DNA of 64,000 bases from NCBI GenBank assembly GCA_038250905.1, contig JBBSBV010000009.1, positions 47,054-111,053 on the forward strand, read 5' to 3'. Each line of letters opens with the position of its first letter. Within the stretch, counting starts at the first letter, position 1. The DNA is from JAENVU01 sp038250905 (GTDB taxonomy: Bacteria; Actinomycetota; Acidimicrobiia; IMCC26256; JAENVU01). The notes below the pieces were generated by a model. That model saw only the letters and a program-made list of their open reading frames with translations. It was not told the origin of the DNA and made no database searches. Below are positions 1 through 8,557 of the stretch, one piece after another. Made by a program: the position numbers and the translations under genes.

Positions 1-1
1 G

Positions 2-37
2 TTCGTCCGCTCGTACGTCCAGAAGGGCGGGGAGTGA
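2..37 (+). CDS. pup: Prokaryotic ubiquitin-like protein Pup, C-terminal fragment
   Basis: The window opens inside this gene; only the last eleven codons are visible, reading FVRSYVQKGGE and then TGA. The Gly-Gly-Glu ending after a V-Q-K segment is the signature C-terminus of Pup. Here the last residue is already glutamate, so by family knowledge no deamidation by Dop would be needed before PafA ligates it to substrate lysines. The call is supported by the proteasome genes prcB and prcA immediately downstream and pafA at 3.4 kb. The rest of the gene, and probably dop and the ATPase gene, lie outside the window. Confidence 0.88.
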   Translation, partial: FVRSYVQKGGE

Positions 38-64
38 CCGACCCGCATCGGTCGGCCTGACCCC

Positions 65-244
65 GTGAGCCGGGTGCGATTCGCGCGGTCGTCGAACGGA
101 ACGTCCAAGACGCTCGCGCACGGAACCCGGCTCGGCGCCTCCCGGGTCCCCGACAACATCCTCGCCGCGAGCCGTGAGGAGCGATCGCTGCGCAAACTGC
201 GGCGCCGGGTCGAGCGCTGGCAACGGTTCCACCGGATCCGGTGA
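65..244 (+). CDS. Small basic hypothetical protein between pup and prcB
   Basis: A 59-codon reading frame with GTG start fills the gap between pup and prcB. Third codon positions are almost all G or C, as in the flanking genes, which supports real coding. The product is very rich in arginine, especially a C-terminal stretch of roughly 20 residues (residues 40-59, beginning EERSLRKLRRRVERW) that should form a basic amphipathic helix. I do not recognise a family. Its position inside the proteasome operon, 25 bases before prcB, suggests co-expression; a role as an assembly or nucleic-acid-binding factor would be speculation. Confidence 0.55.
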   Translation: MSRVRFARSSNGTSKTLAHGTRLGASRVPDNILAASREERSLRKLRRRVERWQRFHRIR

Positions 245-269
245 CCCTCACGAGTAACCTCGCCCGCCC

Positions 270-1085
270 ATGAGCGAGCCCTCGATCTTGCCCTTCTTCG
301 CGTCCGGCCACGATCCCGGACCGTCATTCGTCGATCTCCTCCGTCACGTCGCACCGGACGCGCCCGGCGGCGGGCACGACATCCGCCCCGAGTCGTTCCC
401 CATCACCCACGCGACCACGGTCGTCGCGATCCGATCCGCGACCGGCGTGGTCATGGCCGGCGACCGCCGGGCCACTGCGGGCCACATGATCGCGAACCGG
501 CGGATCGAGAAGGTCTTCGCCGCCGACGAGCACTCCGGCGTGGCGATCGCCGGCGCGGCAGGCCCCGCCGTCGAGATGGTGCGGCTCTTCCAGGTACAGC
601 TCCGCCACTACGAGAAGGTGGAGGGCGTGCAGCTCAGCCTCGAGGGCAAGGCCAACCAGCTCGCCCAGATGGTGCGGGCAAACCTTCCGGCCGCGATGCA
701 GGGCTTCGTCGTCATCCCGCTCTTCGCCGGGTACGACCACCGGCGCCAACGGGGTCGCGTGTTCTCCTACGACGCGACCGGCGGCAAGTACGAAGAGGCC
801 GACTACCAGACCAACGGATCGGGTGGCGTGCACGCCCGCAACTGGATCAAGGCCGGCTGGAACGAGGGGATCGCCGCCGATGACGCGGTTGCCCTCGCGA
901 TCAAGTCGCTGTTCGCGGCGGCCGACGAGGACGCGGCCACCGGCGGCCCCGACCTCGTGCGCGGGATCTACCCGATGGTGGCCACCATCGACGCCGACGG
1001 CTTCACCCTCCTCGACGACACCGACATCGCCGCCCGCTGCCAGGATCTCCTCGGCGGCCCCGAGCGGGGAGGCAACGAATCATGA
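270..1085 (+). CDS. prcB: 20S proteasome beta subunit
   Basis: This is the catalytic subunit of the 20S proteasome, which degrades pupylated proteins in the cytoplasm. The protein has 271 residues. A propeptide of about 48 residues precedes the TTVVAI motif, so the mature N-terminal nucleophile is Thr49. The other catalytic residues fall where expected: Asp65 (mature Asp17, in GDRRAT) and Lys81 (mature Lys33). The length and the long propeptide match actinobacterial PrcB. The stop overlaps the prcA start by four bases (ATGA), so the two subunits are translationally coupled, as expected for a 1:1 complex. Confidence 0.97.
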   Translation: MSEPSILPFFASGHDPGPSFVDLLRHVAPDAPGGGHDIRPESFPITHATTVVAIRSATGVVMAGDRRATAGHMIANRRIEKVFAADEHSGVAIAGAAGPAVEMVRLFQVQLRHYEKVEGVQLSLEGKANQLAQMVRANLPAAMQGFVVIPLFAGYDHRRQRGRVFSYDATGGKYEEADYQTNGSGGVHARNWIKAGWNEGIAADDAVALAIKSLFAAADEDAATGGPDLVRGIYPMVATIDADGFTLLDDTDIAARCQDLLGGPERGGNES

Positions 1086-1762
1086 ACATGCCGTTCTACG
1101 TGTCACCCGAACAGATGATGAAGGACCGGGCCGACTACGCCCGGAAGGGCATCGCACGCGGCCGCAGCCTCGTCGCCATCGAGTGCGACGAAGGTGTGGT
1201 CATCGTCGCCGAGAACCCGAGTCGAACGCTCTACAAGGTGAGTGAGATCTACGACCGCATCGCGTTCGCGGGGGTCGGCAAGTACAACGAGTTCCAGAGC
1301 CTCAAGATCGGCGGGGTCCGCCTGGCCGATCTCAAGGGTTACCAGTACTCACCCGAGGACGTGAGCGCGAGTTCGTTGGCGAACGCGTACGCGCAGACGC
1401 TCGGACAGGTGTTCACCCACGAGATGAAGCCGTACGAGGTCGAGATCCTCGTGGCGCAGGTGGGGGCGACGCCCGACGAACCCAACCAGATGTTCCACAT
1501 CCTCTACGACGGCACCGTGATGGACGAGCAGGGTTTCACCGTGCTCGGTGGCGAGGCCGAACGCATCGCCGATGCCGTACGCGAGGGCTACTCCGACGGC
1601 ATGGCGCTCGCCGCTGCCGTCGCACTCGGCGCCCGTTCGCTCGCCAACAGCGGCGAGAACCTCGGCGCCGGCCAACTCGAAGTCGCGTTGCTCGACCGGG
1701 CCCGACCGGAACGCGCATTCCGCCGGATCAAGGGCGACGAACTCGAAGCACTCCTGAGTTAG
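1082..1762 (+). CDS. prcA: 20S proteasome alpha subunit
   Basis: This is the non-catalytic alpha subunit that forms the outer rings and gate of the 20S proteasome. It has 226 residues and starts MNMPFYVSPEQMMKDRADYA, the standard actinobacterial PrcA N-terminus with the gating segment. It lacks the N-terminal catalytic threonine of PrcB. It is slightly shorter than the mycobacterial protein (about 248 residues), the difference lying in the C-terminal tail. The start codon overlaps the prcB stop. The gene is followed tail-to-tail by a minus-strand phosphotransferase gene, which separates it from pafA. Confidence 0.97.
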   Translation: MNMPFYVSPEQMMKDRADYARKGIARGRSLVAIECDEGVVIVAENPSRTLYKVSEIYDRIAFAGVGKYNEFQSLKIGGVRLADLKGYQYSPEDVSASSLANAYAQTLGQVFTHEMKPYEVEILVAQVGATPDEPNQMFHILYDGTVMDEQGFTVLGGEAERIADAVREGYSDGMALAAAVALGARSLANSGENLGAGQLEVALLDRARPERAFRRIKGDELEALLS

Positions 1763-2634
1763 GCCTCCGGTTCGCCCATCCGGCGGGACACCGCGTCGAG
1801 CGTCCGCCAGGGTGGACCATCGCGGATCGCGCGGAGGAGTTCTCGCGCTGCTCGTTGCCCGTCCGGGAGTTGGTCGCCTGGATCGAAGCGCCACGCTGCG
1901 ACCATCGCAAGAACAAGGACCCGGCACTCGGCGAGCAGTTCTTGGTCGGCATCCGGATATCGGTCGCTGACTGCTTCGGGCACATGGGCGAGGTCGAACT
2001 CGACCGGGCCACGGCAACAGGTCTCGAGGTCGATGAATCGCAGCCCGTTCTTCGTGCTGAGCACGTTGCCTGGATGCGGTTCGCCGTGCAACAGCTGTTC
2101 GACGGCGCCCCGCTCGCTGATCGCTGATCCCACGCGTTCAAGCGTGGTGCGGAGAAGCTCCCGGTCCGCATCGGCGAGCGCCGGAGTGCAGTCGCGGCTG
2201 GCAACGAGTTGTTGCGCCTCCGCGACACGATCAGTGAAGTGCGGCGTGGCGACCTCGAGCTTTCGCATGCCGGCGTGCAGCCGCTCGAGCGCATCCGCGT
2301 ACTCCGCCGGGGACGGCCCTTGCGGAGCCACCGGTTCGTAGTAGCTCCACAGCGTGACCACGAAGCCATCACGCTCGTAGGCGCGCGGCTCCACTCGAGG
2401 CTCGAGCGCCGCGACCGGGCTCTCGGTTTCGGCGAGCCGTAGCGCAAGCTCGACCTCGAACTGAGCGACCTCCTGCCCCACATGTCCGACTCGGGCAAAG
2501 ACGTCGCACGGCAGCAGCCGCAGCGCCAACTTGTTCGAGTTGTGAAGAACGGTCGCGTGGTCGGCTGACAGGTCGAGCGCGGCGGCGACAGACCTGGCCG
2601 CAGCCACCGCTCGCGAAACCTCTGATGACTGCAT
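1759..2634 (-). CDS. APH-family phosphotransferase (kinase-like fold)
   Basis: The 291-residue product has the aminoglycoside phosphotransferase / choline kinase fold. The catalytic loop reads LLHGEPHPGNVL, a variant of HGDxHxxN with Glu for Asp next to the His, and the metal-binding segment reads FIDLETCCRGPVEFDLA. The substrate cannot be told from sequence; such actinobacterial proteins include small-molecule kinases as well as antibiotic-modifying enzymes. The ATG at 2634 (MQSSEVSR) is preferred; the open frame continues 41 codons upstream with low-quality, Arg/Ser-rich sequence. It converges on prcA, its end overlapping the prcA stop by four bases. Confidence 0.82.
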   Translation of the reverse strand: MQSSEVSRAVAAARSVAAALDLSADHATVLHNSNKLALRLLPCDVFARVGHVGQEVAQFEVELALRLAETESPVAALEPRVEPRAYERDGFVVTLWSYYEPVAPQGPSPAEYADALERLHAGMRKLEVATPHFTDRVAEAQQLVASRDCTPALADADRELLRTTLERVGSAISERGAVEQLLHGEPHPGNVLSTKNGLRFIDLETCCRGPVEFDLAHVPEAVSDRYPDADQELLAECRVLVLAMVAAWRFDPGDQLPDGQRAARELLRAIRDGPPWRTLDAVSRRMGEPEA

Positions 2635-2777
2635 CTCTCGCCTCGTCGCCGCGCGGCGTGGAGATCTTGACGGCGCGCAACCCGTGCCTGATGCCGAGCG
2701 GCTCGTATGAGCCAGGCGGCCGAGAACCCAGATTACGCAGCGAACAGATCGTGACAATCGCGCCTGTTACCCAGGCG

Positions 2778-3266
2778 TCACGCCACCTCGCGAGCGGCGG
2801 CGATCTCGCGCAGGTGGTGCGCGCCCTCGTGGGCGGCGTGACGGACCAACCAGCCGGCGTCGTGCGATACACCACCGAGCGTGAACGGGCGGGTCCAGGC
2901 CTCACCGGAAACACCGGCCGCCGCCCCGACGAGTCCCGCGGCGGCGCGATCGATGCGGTCGAGTGCCGATGCCGAGTCGGTCGTCCCGAGCCCGGGCGGT
3001 CTGGCTTCGTCGGGCAGCGGCGAAATCTCCGCGCCGGGCTGGTCGAGCACGGTCGCCAACGCCGCGCCCGATCGCTCCAGGACCTCGCCCACGTGGACCA
3101 CGTACGCGAGCACGGACCATCCGCCGGGCGGATCCGACGTCACCTGGTCGGCCGTCAGACCGTCGAGCGCCCGGCGGTACCGACCCGGAAATGTCCGTAC
3201 GGCGTCGACGCCGTCGTGCACCGAGATCGACGACTCGTCAACTCCACAGGTCGGACAGTTCGCCAT
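2778..3266 (-). CDS. DinB-like / mycothiol-type metal-binding protein
   Basis: This 162-residue protein has the four-helix DinB / MDMPI N-terminal architecture. The putative metal ligands are the His in the VVHVGEVL segment (about residue 55) and the histidines of HAAHEGAHHL near the C-terminus. Relatives include mycothiol-dependent isomerases and thiol S-transferases, so a thiol-dependent transferase is likely but not proven. It starts at the ATG at 3266, eight bases after an AGGAG ribosome binding site; two GTG codons just upstream are alternatives. An N-terminal CPTC motif is unusual and could bind metal. It is divergent from pafA, with about 150 bases between the starts. Confidence 0.75.
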   Translation of the reverse strand: MANCPTCGVDESSISVHDGVDAVRTFPGRYRRALDGLTADQVTSDPPGGWSVLAYVVHVGEVLERSGAALATVLDQPGAEISPLPDEARPPGLGTTDSASALDRIDRAAAGLVGAAAGVSGEAWTRPFTLGGVSHDAGWLVRHAAHEGAHHLREIAAAREVA

Positions 3267-3413
3267 GGCCACCACTCCTCGTCGACGTCGATTCGTACGC
3301 CGGGCCGTACGGTACGGGCTGGCGCGACCCCAAAGTGCTCCAACAAGTGGTCAACCTTCGCCGCAGGGCACCGATAGCCTGCCCATGATGCGGCTCATCC
3401 TCCGGAGCGCGTA

Positions 3414-4772
3414 GTGGAACGACGCATCTTCGGCCTCGAGAACGAATACGGCGTGACGTGCACGCTGCGTGGCCAACGCCGCCTGAGCCCGGACGAAGTG
3501 GCGCGCTACCTCTTCCGCCGCGTCGTGTCGTGGGGCCGGTCGAGCAACGTGTTCCTCGAGAACGGCGCGCGCCTCTACCTCGACGTCGGGAGCCACCCCG
3601 AGTACGCCACCCCCGAGTGCGACTCGGTGCATTCGCTCGTCGTGCACGACAAGGCGGGGGAGCGGATCCTCGAATCGCTCGTCCAGTCCGCCGAGGCCCG
3701 CCTACGCGAAGAGGGCATCCGCGGCGAGGTCTACCTGTTCAAGAACAACACCGACTCCGCCGGAAACTCCTACGGCTGCCACGAGAACTACCTCGTCGAG
3801 CGCGACGGTGACTTCGCCCAGTTCACCGACGTGCTCATCCCGTTCCTCGTCTCCCGCCAGGTCTACGCCGGGGCGGGCAAGGTGCTGCAGACCGCCCGCG
3901 GCGCGATGTACTGCATCGCCCAGCGGGCCGAACACATCTGGGAGGGCGTGTCGAGCGCCACCACCCGCTCCCGTCCCATCATCAACACCCGTGACGAACC
4001 GCACGCCGATGCCGAGCGGTTCCGCCGCCTGCACGTGATCGTGGGCGACTCCAACATGAGCGAGTACACGACCTTCCTCAAGGTCGGGACGATGTCGATC
4101 ATGCTGCGGATGCTCGAAGAGGACACCGGGCCGTGGCGCGACCTCACGCTGGAGAACCCGATCCGCGCCATCCGCGAGATCAGCCACGACATCACGTGTC
4201 GGCGCAAGGTGCGCCTCGCCAACGGACGCGAACTCTCGGCCGTCGAGATCCAGGCCGAGTACCTCAACCGTGCGTTGCGGTTCGCCAAGCGGCGTTCGTT
4301 CAGCCCGCTCGAGACCCGCGCGCTCGAGATGTGGGAGCACGTGATGACCCACCTCGAGTCCGACCCACTCAAACTGACGCGTGAAGTCGACTGGGTCATC
4401 AAGCACCAACTCATCGAGTCGTACCGGGACAAGCACTCCCTGCCGCTGACCCATCCGCGCGTCGCCCTGCTCGACCTCGCGTACCACGACGTCACCCGCG
4501 CCCGATCGCTCTACTACCTGCTGGAACGGCGCGGGCAGGTCGACCGCATGGTGACCGACGAGGAGATCGCCATCGCAATGGACGAACCGCCCGACACCAC
4601 CCGCGCCAAACTCCGCGGCGCGTTCATCAAGCGGGCGAAGGAACGCAAGCGCGACTACACGGTGGACTGGGTGCACCTCAAGCTCAACGACCAGGCGCAA
4701 CGCACCGTCCTCTGCAAGGACCCCTTCAAATCCGAGGACGACCGCGTCGACCGGTTGATCGCGTCTCTCTAA
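3414..4772 (+). CDS. pafA: Pup--protein ligase PafA
   Basis: PafA attaches the C-terminal glutamate of Pup to substrate lysines using ATP, marking proteins for the proteasome. The protein has 452 residues, the same length as M. tuberculosis PafA. The N-terminus MERRIFGLENEYGVTC carries the nucleotide/Mg-binding glutamates Glu9 and Glu11, and Asp57 in YLDVGSHPEYATPE corresponds to the catalytic aspartate. Other hallmark segments are KNNTDSAGNSYGCHENY and VDWVHLKLNDQAQRTVLCKDP near the C-terminus. The start is GTG. It leads an apparent operon with the DUF3866 gene, pafB and pafC. Confidence 0.97.
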   Translation: MERRIFGLENEYGVTCTLRGQRRLSPDEVARYLFRRVVSWGRSSNVFLENGARLYLDVGSHPEYATPECDSVHSLVVHDKAGERILESLVQSAEARLREEGIRGEVYLFKNNTDSAGNSYGCHENYLVERDGDFAQFTDVLIPFLVSRQVYAGAGKVLQTARGAMYCIAQRAEHIWEGVSSATTRSRPIINTRDEPHADAERFRRLHVIVGDSNMSEYTTFLKVGTMSIMLRMLEEDTGPWRDLTLENPIRAIREISHDITCRRKVRLANGRELSAVEIQAEYLNRALRFAKRRSFSPLETRALEMWEHVMTHLESDPLKLTREVDWVIKHQLIESYRDKHSLPLTHPRVALLDLAYHDVTRARSLYYLLERRGQVDRMVTDEEIAIAMDEPPDTTRAKLRGAFIKRAKERKRDYTVDWVHLKLNDQAQRTVLCKDPFKSEDDRVDRLIASL

Positions 4773-4776
4773 CCCG

Positions 4777-5853
4777 ATGCCGGCGTTTCGGAGTGGTCGG
4801 GTGACCACGGTGCTCTCGCAGCGCAAGGGGCTGCAGCGGGTCGAGGTGGACCTGGGAGCGGGGCCGGAGCGGGCGTACGTGCTCGACCAGCTCACGGGGT
4901 CGGTCGCGGCGGGGGACCGGGTGGTGGTGAACACCACCGCGGTGGACCTCGGACTCGGCACCGGCGGGTGGCACTTCGTCCACTGGAATCTGGAGCGCGA
5001 CGCGTGGGAGGAACCGGGACCCGGTCACATCCTCAAGGCGCGCTACACGAGCCTCCAGGTCGATGTCGGGTCCACCGAGGAGCATCTCGACGCCGAACTC
5101 GCCGGCCGGACGTCGATCGACGGCATGCCGGTGGTCGTCGCGGCCCTGCACAGCCAGCTGCCTGCCGTCGCGGTCACCATCCGCGCCCTGCGCCCCGACG
5201 CCCGCATCGCCTACGTGATGACCGACGGCGCCGCGCTGCCGCTCGCATTGAGTGATCTCGTCGCCGAACTCCGCGACCGGTCGTTGCTCGACGCGACCAT
5301 CACCTGCGGCCACGCCTTCGGTGGCGACTACGAGGCGGTCACCGTCTTCTCGGCGCTCGCGATCGCCCGCCACGTGGCCGCAGCCGACGTCGCGATCGTG
5401 GTGATGGGGCCGGGCATCGTGGGCACCAACTCGAGTCTGGGTTTCACCGGCATCGAGATGGGATCGATCCTCGACGCGGCCACCGGCCTCGGCGGTGTCC
5501 CGATCGCCTGCCTCCGTGCATCGTTCGCCGATCCGCGCGAACGCCATCAGGGAATCTCGCACCACGCCGTCACCACCCTGACGCTGGCCACGCGCAGCCG
5601 GGTCGTCGTGCCGGTCCCTGCGGTCCACGGCGTGGTGGAGCAGACGCTGCTCACCGACCTCGCCGAATGCGGCATCGACACCCGCCACACCGTGGAGACC
5701 GTCGAGATCCCCGACGTCCTCGCACTCTTCGCCGATCATCATCTCCACGTGACGTCGATGGGCCGGCCCGCGGCCGACGATCCCGTGCTGTTCCAGTGCG
5801 CGGCCGCCGCGGGGGTCCGGAGCGTCAACGAACTCGCACCACCCGTGCCGTAA
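4777..5853 (+). CDS. DUF3866 family protein
   Basis: The 358-residue product matches the DUF3866 family, found in actinobacteria and some Firmicutes, of unknown function. Typical segments are an N-terminal beta-rich part with GDRVVVNTTAVDLGLGTGG, then VVVAALHSQLPAVA, ITCGHAFGGDYEAVTV, VMGPGIVGTNSSLGFTGIEM and ERHQGISHHAVTTL. No transmembrane segment or classical catalytic motif is clear; conserved His and Gly in the SHHAVTTL and VMGPG segments could be functional. It starts only four bases after pafA stops and lies directly before pafB, so it is part of the pafA operon. That linkage suggests, without proving, a link to protein turnover or the PafBC response. Confidence 0.85.
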   Translation: MPAFRSGRVTTVLSQRKGLQRVEVDLGAGPERAYVLDQLTGSVAAGDRVVVNTTAVDLGLGTGGWHFVHWNLERDAWEEPGPGHILKARYTSLQVDVGSTEEHLDAELAGRTSIDGMPVVVAALHSQLPAVAVTIRALRPDARIAYVMTDGAALPLALSDLVAELRDRSLLDATITCGHAFGGDYEAVTVFSALAIARHVAAADVAIVVMGPGIVGTNSSLGFTGIEMGSILDAATGLGGVPIACLRASFADPRERHQGISHHAVTTLTLATRSRVVVPVPAVHGVVEQTLLTDLAECGIDTRHTVETVEIPDVLALFADHHLHVTSMGRPAADDPVLFQCAAAAGVRSVNELAPPVP

Positions 5854-5864
5854 CCTCGACCGCG

Positions 5865-6806
5865 ATGGCGGACGACCACGGCACCACTCCCGACGGCCCC
5901 GACCGCCGTGAGCGCCTCCTCAACCTGCTCGCGGCGTTGATCGAGACCCGGCGTGGGTTGAGCCGTGAGGACATCGTGACCATCCCGACCCTGGGCTATC
6001 CGGCCGGCGCGTCGGCCGCCCGCCGGTCGTTCGAACGGGACAAGGCGACCCTGCGGGCCATGGGGGTTCCCCTGAAGGACATCCAGGACGGCAACGACAC
6101 CCGCTACCGCGTCGACCCGGCCGAGTACTACCTCCCCGACCTCGACCTCACCGAAGACGAACTCGCCGCCCTGCACGTGGCCGTCACCGCCATCGGCCTC
6201 GGCAGCACGGCGGGGGAGGGCGCGCTCATGAAGTTGGGTGGCATCGAGGGCACCGGATCGATGCCGATCGCGGAACTGCCCTTCGTCGACGTCTTGGCGC
6301 CGCTCTTCGAAGCCTCGCGGCACCACAGCGTCGTCGAGTTCTCGTACCGGGGCCGGGTGCGGTCGCTGGAACCCTGGGCGCTCACCTCGAAGTTCGGCAA
6401 CTGGTACGTGGTGGGCTTCGACCGGGGCGCCGACGACATGCGGGTCTTCCGGGCCGACCGGGTCGAGGGCGACATCACCACCGGCGCACCCGACGCGTAC
6501 GAGGTGCCGGCCGACTTCCGGGCCGAGACCTACCTCGAGGACCGCCCGTGGGACTACGGCGCGGGGCGGGCCACGACGGTCACGATCCTGGTCGACGCCG
6601 GCTTCGAGGTCGCGTTCCTCCAGGCCGTCGGTCCCGATGCGTCGTCGACGGTCCGGCCCGACGGTTCCGTCGTGGTCGAGATCCGCGCGGTCGACGTCGG
6701 CGCGGTGATCAACCTCGTGCTCGGATTCCTCGACCACGTCGAGATCCTCGACCCGCCTGCGGCACGCGCGGCCGTGGTCGATGCACTGCAGGCCTGGGTC
6801 GCATGA
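5865..6806 (+). CDS. pafB: WYL-domain transcriptional regulator PafB
   Basis: PafB and PafC together form the activator that drives LexA-independent DNA damage genes in mycobacteria. This 313-residue protein has an N-terminal winged helix-turn-helix (RRERLLNLLAALIETRRGLS onward), then a WYL domain with EFSYRGRVRSLEPWALTSKFGNWYVVGFD, and a WCX C-terminal domain. The start at the ATG 5865 is chosen because the sequence before it is low complexity and overlaps the DUF3866 gene. Its stop overlaps the pafC start (ATGA). Confidence 0.93.
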   Translation: MADDHGTTPDGPDRRERLLNLLAALIETRRGLSREDIVTIPTLGYPAGASAARRSFERDKATLRAMGVPLKDIQDGNDTRYRVDPAEYYLPDLDLTEDELAALHVAVTAIGLGSTAGEGALMKLGGIEGTGSMPIAELPFVDVLAPLFEASRHHSVVEFSYRGRVRSLEPWALTSKFGNWYVVGFDRGADDMRVFRADRVEGDITTGAPDAYEVPADFRAETYLEDRPWDYGAGRATTVTILVDAGFEVAFLQAVGPDASSTVRPDGSVVVEIRAVDVGAVINLVLGFLDHVEILDPPAARAAVVDALQAWVA

Positions 6807-7747
6807 GCCGGACCGACGCACCACCGCAGCTCGAACGCGTCCTGGCCATGATCCCGTGGCTCGCGACCCATCGCGGCGCGCGCAAGCAGGACGTGGCCGC
6901 GCGGTTCGGCATCAGCACCACCCAACTCGAAGCCGACCTCGGCCTCATCATGATGGTCGGCGTCCCGCCGTACTCACCGGGCGACTACATCAACGTCAGC
7001 TACGAGGACGACACCGTCGACCTCTGGCTCGCGCCGTACTTCACCCGACCCCTGCAACTCAGCGCGGCCGAGGGCCTCGCGCTCCTGGCGGGCGGTCGGG
7101 CGCTACTCGCCGTCGACGGCTCCGATCCCGACGGACCACTGGCCACCGCAGTGAAGAAGCTGGAACGGGCGCTCGGTGTGACCGAGGTCGTCGTCGACGT
7201 GACCGCCCCGCCGTTCCTCGACGACATCCGGCGCGCCGCTGCGGCCGGCCATCGCGTCGAGATCGACTACTGGAGCGGTGGACGCGACGAACTCAGCACG
7301 CGTGCCATCGACCCCGGGCCGCCGTTCTTCGCGTTCGGTGAGTGGTACACCGACGCGTACTGCTCATTGCGCGAGGAACCGCGCATGTTCCGCGTGGACC
7401 GGATCCGGGCCGTCCGGGAGACCGACGTCACGTTCGAGCCGGTCCCGAGCGGACCGGCCGGCCACGTGTATCACCCGCGCCCCGACGACCCACGCGTCAC
7501 CGTCGAACTGCCACGTGGCGCGAGTTGGGTCGCCGAGAGTGCGCCGTCGGAATCGGTGGTCGAACTCGACGACGGCCGTCAGCGCGTGACGCTCGTGGTC
7601 AGCGAACCCGCGTGGCTCGAGCGCATCCTCATGCAGGTGGGTCCGGCCGCGGTGGTCACGGATCCGCCCGACTGGCACGATCTCGGCGCGCGCAGTGCGG
7701 CCCGCGTGTTGCGGCGCTACGCGGACGCGCCCACCCGGGCCAGCTGA
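6803..7747 (+). CDS. pafC: WYL-domain transcriptional regulator PafC
   Basis: PafC is the second WYL regulator of the PafBC pair; the 314-residue product has the same layout as PafB: N-terminal winged helix (LERVLAMIPWLATHRGARKQ), a WYL domain around EIDYWSGGRDELSTRAIDP and FAFGEWYTDAYC, and a C-terminal WCX domain. The two genes overlap by four bases, consistent with a heterodimer made in equal amounts. The WYL domain is thought to sense a nucleic acid ligand. In mycobacteria pafBC lies in one operon with pafA, as here. Confidence 0.92.
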   Translation: MSRTDAPPQLERVLAMIPWLATHRGARKQDVAARFGISTTQLEADLGLIMMVGVPPYSPGDYINVSYEDDTVDLWLAPYFTRPLQLSAAEGLALLAGGRALLAVDGSDPDGPLATAVKKLERALGVTEVVVDVTAPPFLDDIRRAAAAGHRVEIDYWSGGRDELSTRAIDPGPPFFAFGEWYTDAYCSLREEPRMFRVDRIRAVRETDVTFEPVPSGPAGHVYHPRPDDPRVTVELPRGASWVAESAPSESVVELDDGRQRVTLVVSEPAWLERILMQVGPAAVVTDPPDWHDLGARSAARVLRRYADAPTRAS

Positions 7748-7843
7748 AGAGACCCTGAGCACGACGGTGGCGTTTCGGCGGTTTCGGCCAAGCTGGCGCC
7801 CGGAATGACGGGCGACCCGTCCGGCACGTGGGAGGATCACCGA

Positions 7844-8551
7844 GTGAACCCCGAAGACACGGGCCCCGGCCCGACCTCGCCATCGACCGCGCCCGCGATC
7901 GGGTATTCGTCGCAGGCCGCGAGCGCGCCGGCCAAGGACGGAAGCGTCCGCAACCTCGTCGAGTGGGTCGTGATCATCGCGGTAGCGGTCGGGTTCGCGT
8001 TCCTGGTGCGCGGCTACGCGTTCCAGACCTTCTTCATCCCCTCCGAGTCGATGATCCCTCGTCTCGAGACCGACGACCGGGTCCTCGTCAACAAGTTCGC
8101 GTACGACCTGCGTGATCCCTCACGCGGTGACGTCGTCGTCTTCCGCACCCCGCCGAACGCGCACATCAGCAACATGGACGACCTGGTGAAGCGGATCGTC
8201 GGCATGCCGGGCGAGACCATCGAAGGCCGCGACGACAAGATCCTGATCAACGGCAGAGTGCTCGACGAGCCCTACCTGCCGGCGGGGTTGCAGTCGACCA
8301 CATTCGGTCCGGCCAAGGTCCCGGCGAACTCCTATTACATGCTCGGCGACAACCGCCAGTACTCCAACGACTCCACCCATTGGGGACCGGCGAACCGCGA
8401 TCTCTTCGTCGGGCCGGTCTTCGTGACGATCTGGCCGCTCGACCGCATCGACGTCCCCGGGTGGTTGTGGGGCATCCCGATCGCGATCGGCTTCGGCACG
8501 ATCGTCTACCTGTTCGTGCGTCGGCGCGACCCGGAACTCGACACCGCGTAG
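7844..8551 (+). CDS. lepB: Signal peptidase I
   Basis: Signal peptidase I removes Sec and Tat signal peptides at the outer face of the membrane. The 235-residue protein has one N-terminal membrane helix (about residues 38-58), the Ser-Lys dyad (Ser69 in PSESM; Lys116 in VKRIVGMPGE), the conserved MLGDNRQYSNDS box, and a second hydrophobic segment near the C-terminus (GIPIAIGFGTIVYLF). The GTG at 7844 is chosen because a GGAGG ribosome binding site at 7831-7835 lies eight bases before it; an ATG at 7805 in the same frame lacks one. It lies near the tat genes, a sensible secretion context. Confidence 0.95.
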   Translation: MNPEDTGPGPTSPSTAPAIGYSSQAASAPAKDGSVRNLVEWVVIIAVAVGFAFLVRGYAFQTFFIPSESMIPRLETDDRVLVNKFAYDLRDPSRGDVVVFRTPPNAHISNMDDLVKRIVGMPGETIEGRDDKILINGRVLDEPYLPAGLQSTTFGPAKVPANSYYMLGDNRQYSNDSTHWGPANRDLFVGPVFVTIWPLDRIDVPGWLWGIPIAIGFGTIVYLFVRRRDPELDTA

Positions 8552-8557
8552 ACCGGT

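Noticed and set aside
324..833. Minus-strand frame of 169 codons
   Set aside because: Lies entirely within prcB on the opposite strand and has no recognisable domain.
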